Positions 8,037 through 8,118 of a stretch of 8,118 bases of DNA are shown here, one piece after another (position 1 is the stretch's first letter; every line of letters begins with the position of its first letter). This DNA is from an uncultured Christensenellaceae bacterium (GTDB lineage Bacteria; Bacillota; Clostridia; Christensenellales; UBA3700). The notes under the pieces were generated by a model. The model made no database searches and was not told where the DNA came from. It saw nothing but the letters and a program-made list of their open reading frames with translations. The stretch lies in assembly GCA_902373595.1 (NCBI GenBank), contig CABKMX010000041.1, positions 1 through 8,118 of the forward strand. The letters are read 5' to 3'. The position numbers and the translations under genes were made by a program.

Positions 8037-8118
8037 ATGCTGATAAGTTTGATAATGTCGCTGGTGTCGTCCGACGACCTTTTGCTCGGCTTTGTCGCCG
8101 TCATCGCCTATTTGATAG
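8037..8118 (+). CDS. Start of a probable membrane protein, cut by window end
   Basis: An open frame of 27 codons begins at the ATG at 8037 and runs off the window. It starts MLISLIMSLVSSDD and continues LLLGFVAVIAYLI, a strongly hydrophobic run that looks like a first membrane segment. A modest AGGG site lies five bases before the ATG, and a second in-frame ATG lies at 8055. A good promoter lies just upstream, which supports a real gene. The pattern recalls N-termini of site-2 protease (M50) family proteins, but the HExxH motif that would prove it lies outside the window. That assignment is a guess. Confidence 0.55.
   Translation, partial: MLISLIMSLVSSDDLLLGFVAVIAYLI

Overview
The window looks like chromosomal DNA from a moderately GC-rich member of the Bacillota (Clostridia side). 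The support is a groES-groEL pair behind a CIRCE-type HrcA operator, strong GGAGG-type ribosome binding sites, sigma-A-like promoters, and protein sequences that resemble Clostridia homologues as I remember them. Christensenellales-like gut lineages would fit, but that placement is a guess.

Layout. On the minus strand, reading leftward from about 1622, lies the chaperonin operon: a near-consensus promoter, a variant CIRCE operator at the predicted transcript start, groES (complete) and groEL (cut off by the window start after 419 codons). Diverging from it on the plus strand is a two-gene unit: a dCMP deaminase-like zinc enzyme (152 residues), then, after a 20-base gap with its own strong ribosome binding site, a very large protein of 1877 residues. 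Its domain order reads as an N-terminal beta-rich domain, a degenerate transglutaminase-like domain, DUF4011, a superfamily 1 helicase split by a long helical insert, a Vsr/MTES_1575-type PD-(D/E)xK nuclease-like domain and a DUF3320-like C-terminus. Directly after its stop codon is a good promoter, then the first 27 codons of another plus-strand gene that begins like a membrane protein.

How the genes fit together. GroES and GroEL form the protein-folding chamber and appear to be under heat-shock repression by HrcA. The deaminase would make dUMP from dCMP for thymidylate synthesis. The helicase/nuclease-like protein belongs to a family often discussed in connection with phage defence or DNA processing. 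Its close linkage to a nucleotide-pool enzyme makes the deaminase-helicase pair the best candidate for an undescribed functional unit here, but shared function is only inferred from spacing and strand. No transposon, tRNA, rRNA, CRISPR array or obvious gene decay was seen, and base composition does not change sharply across the window.
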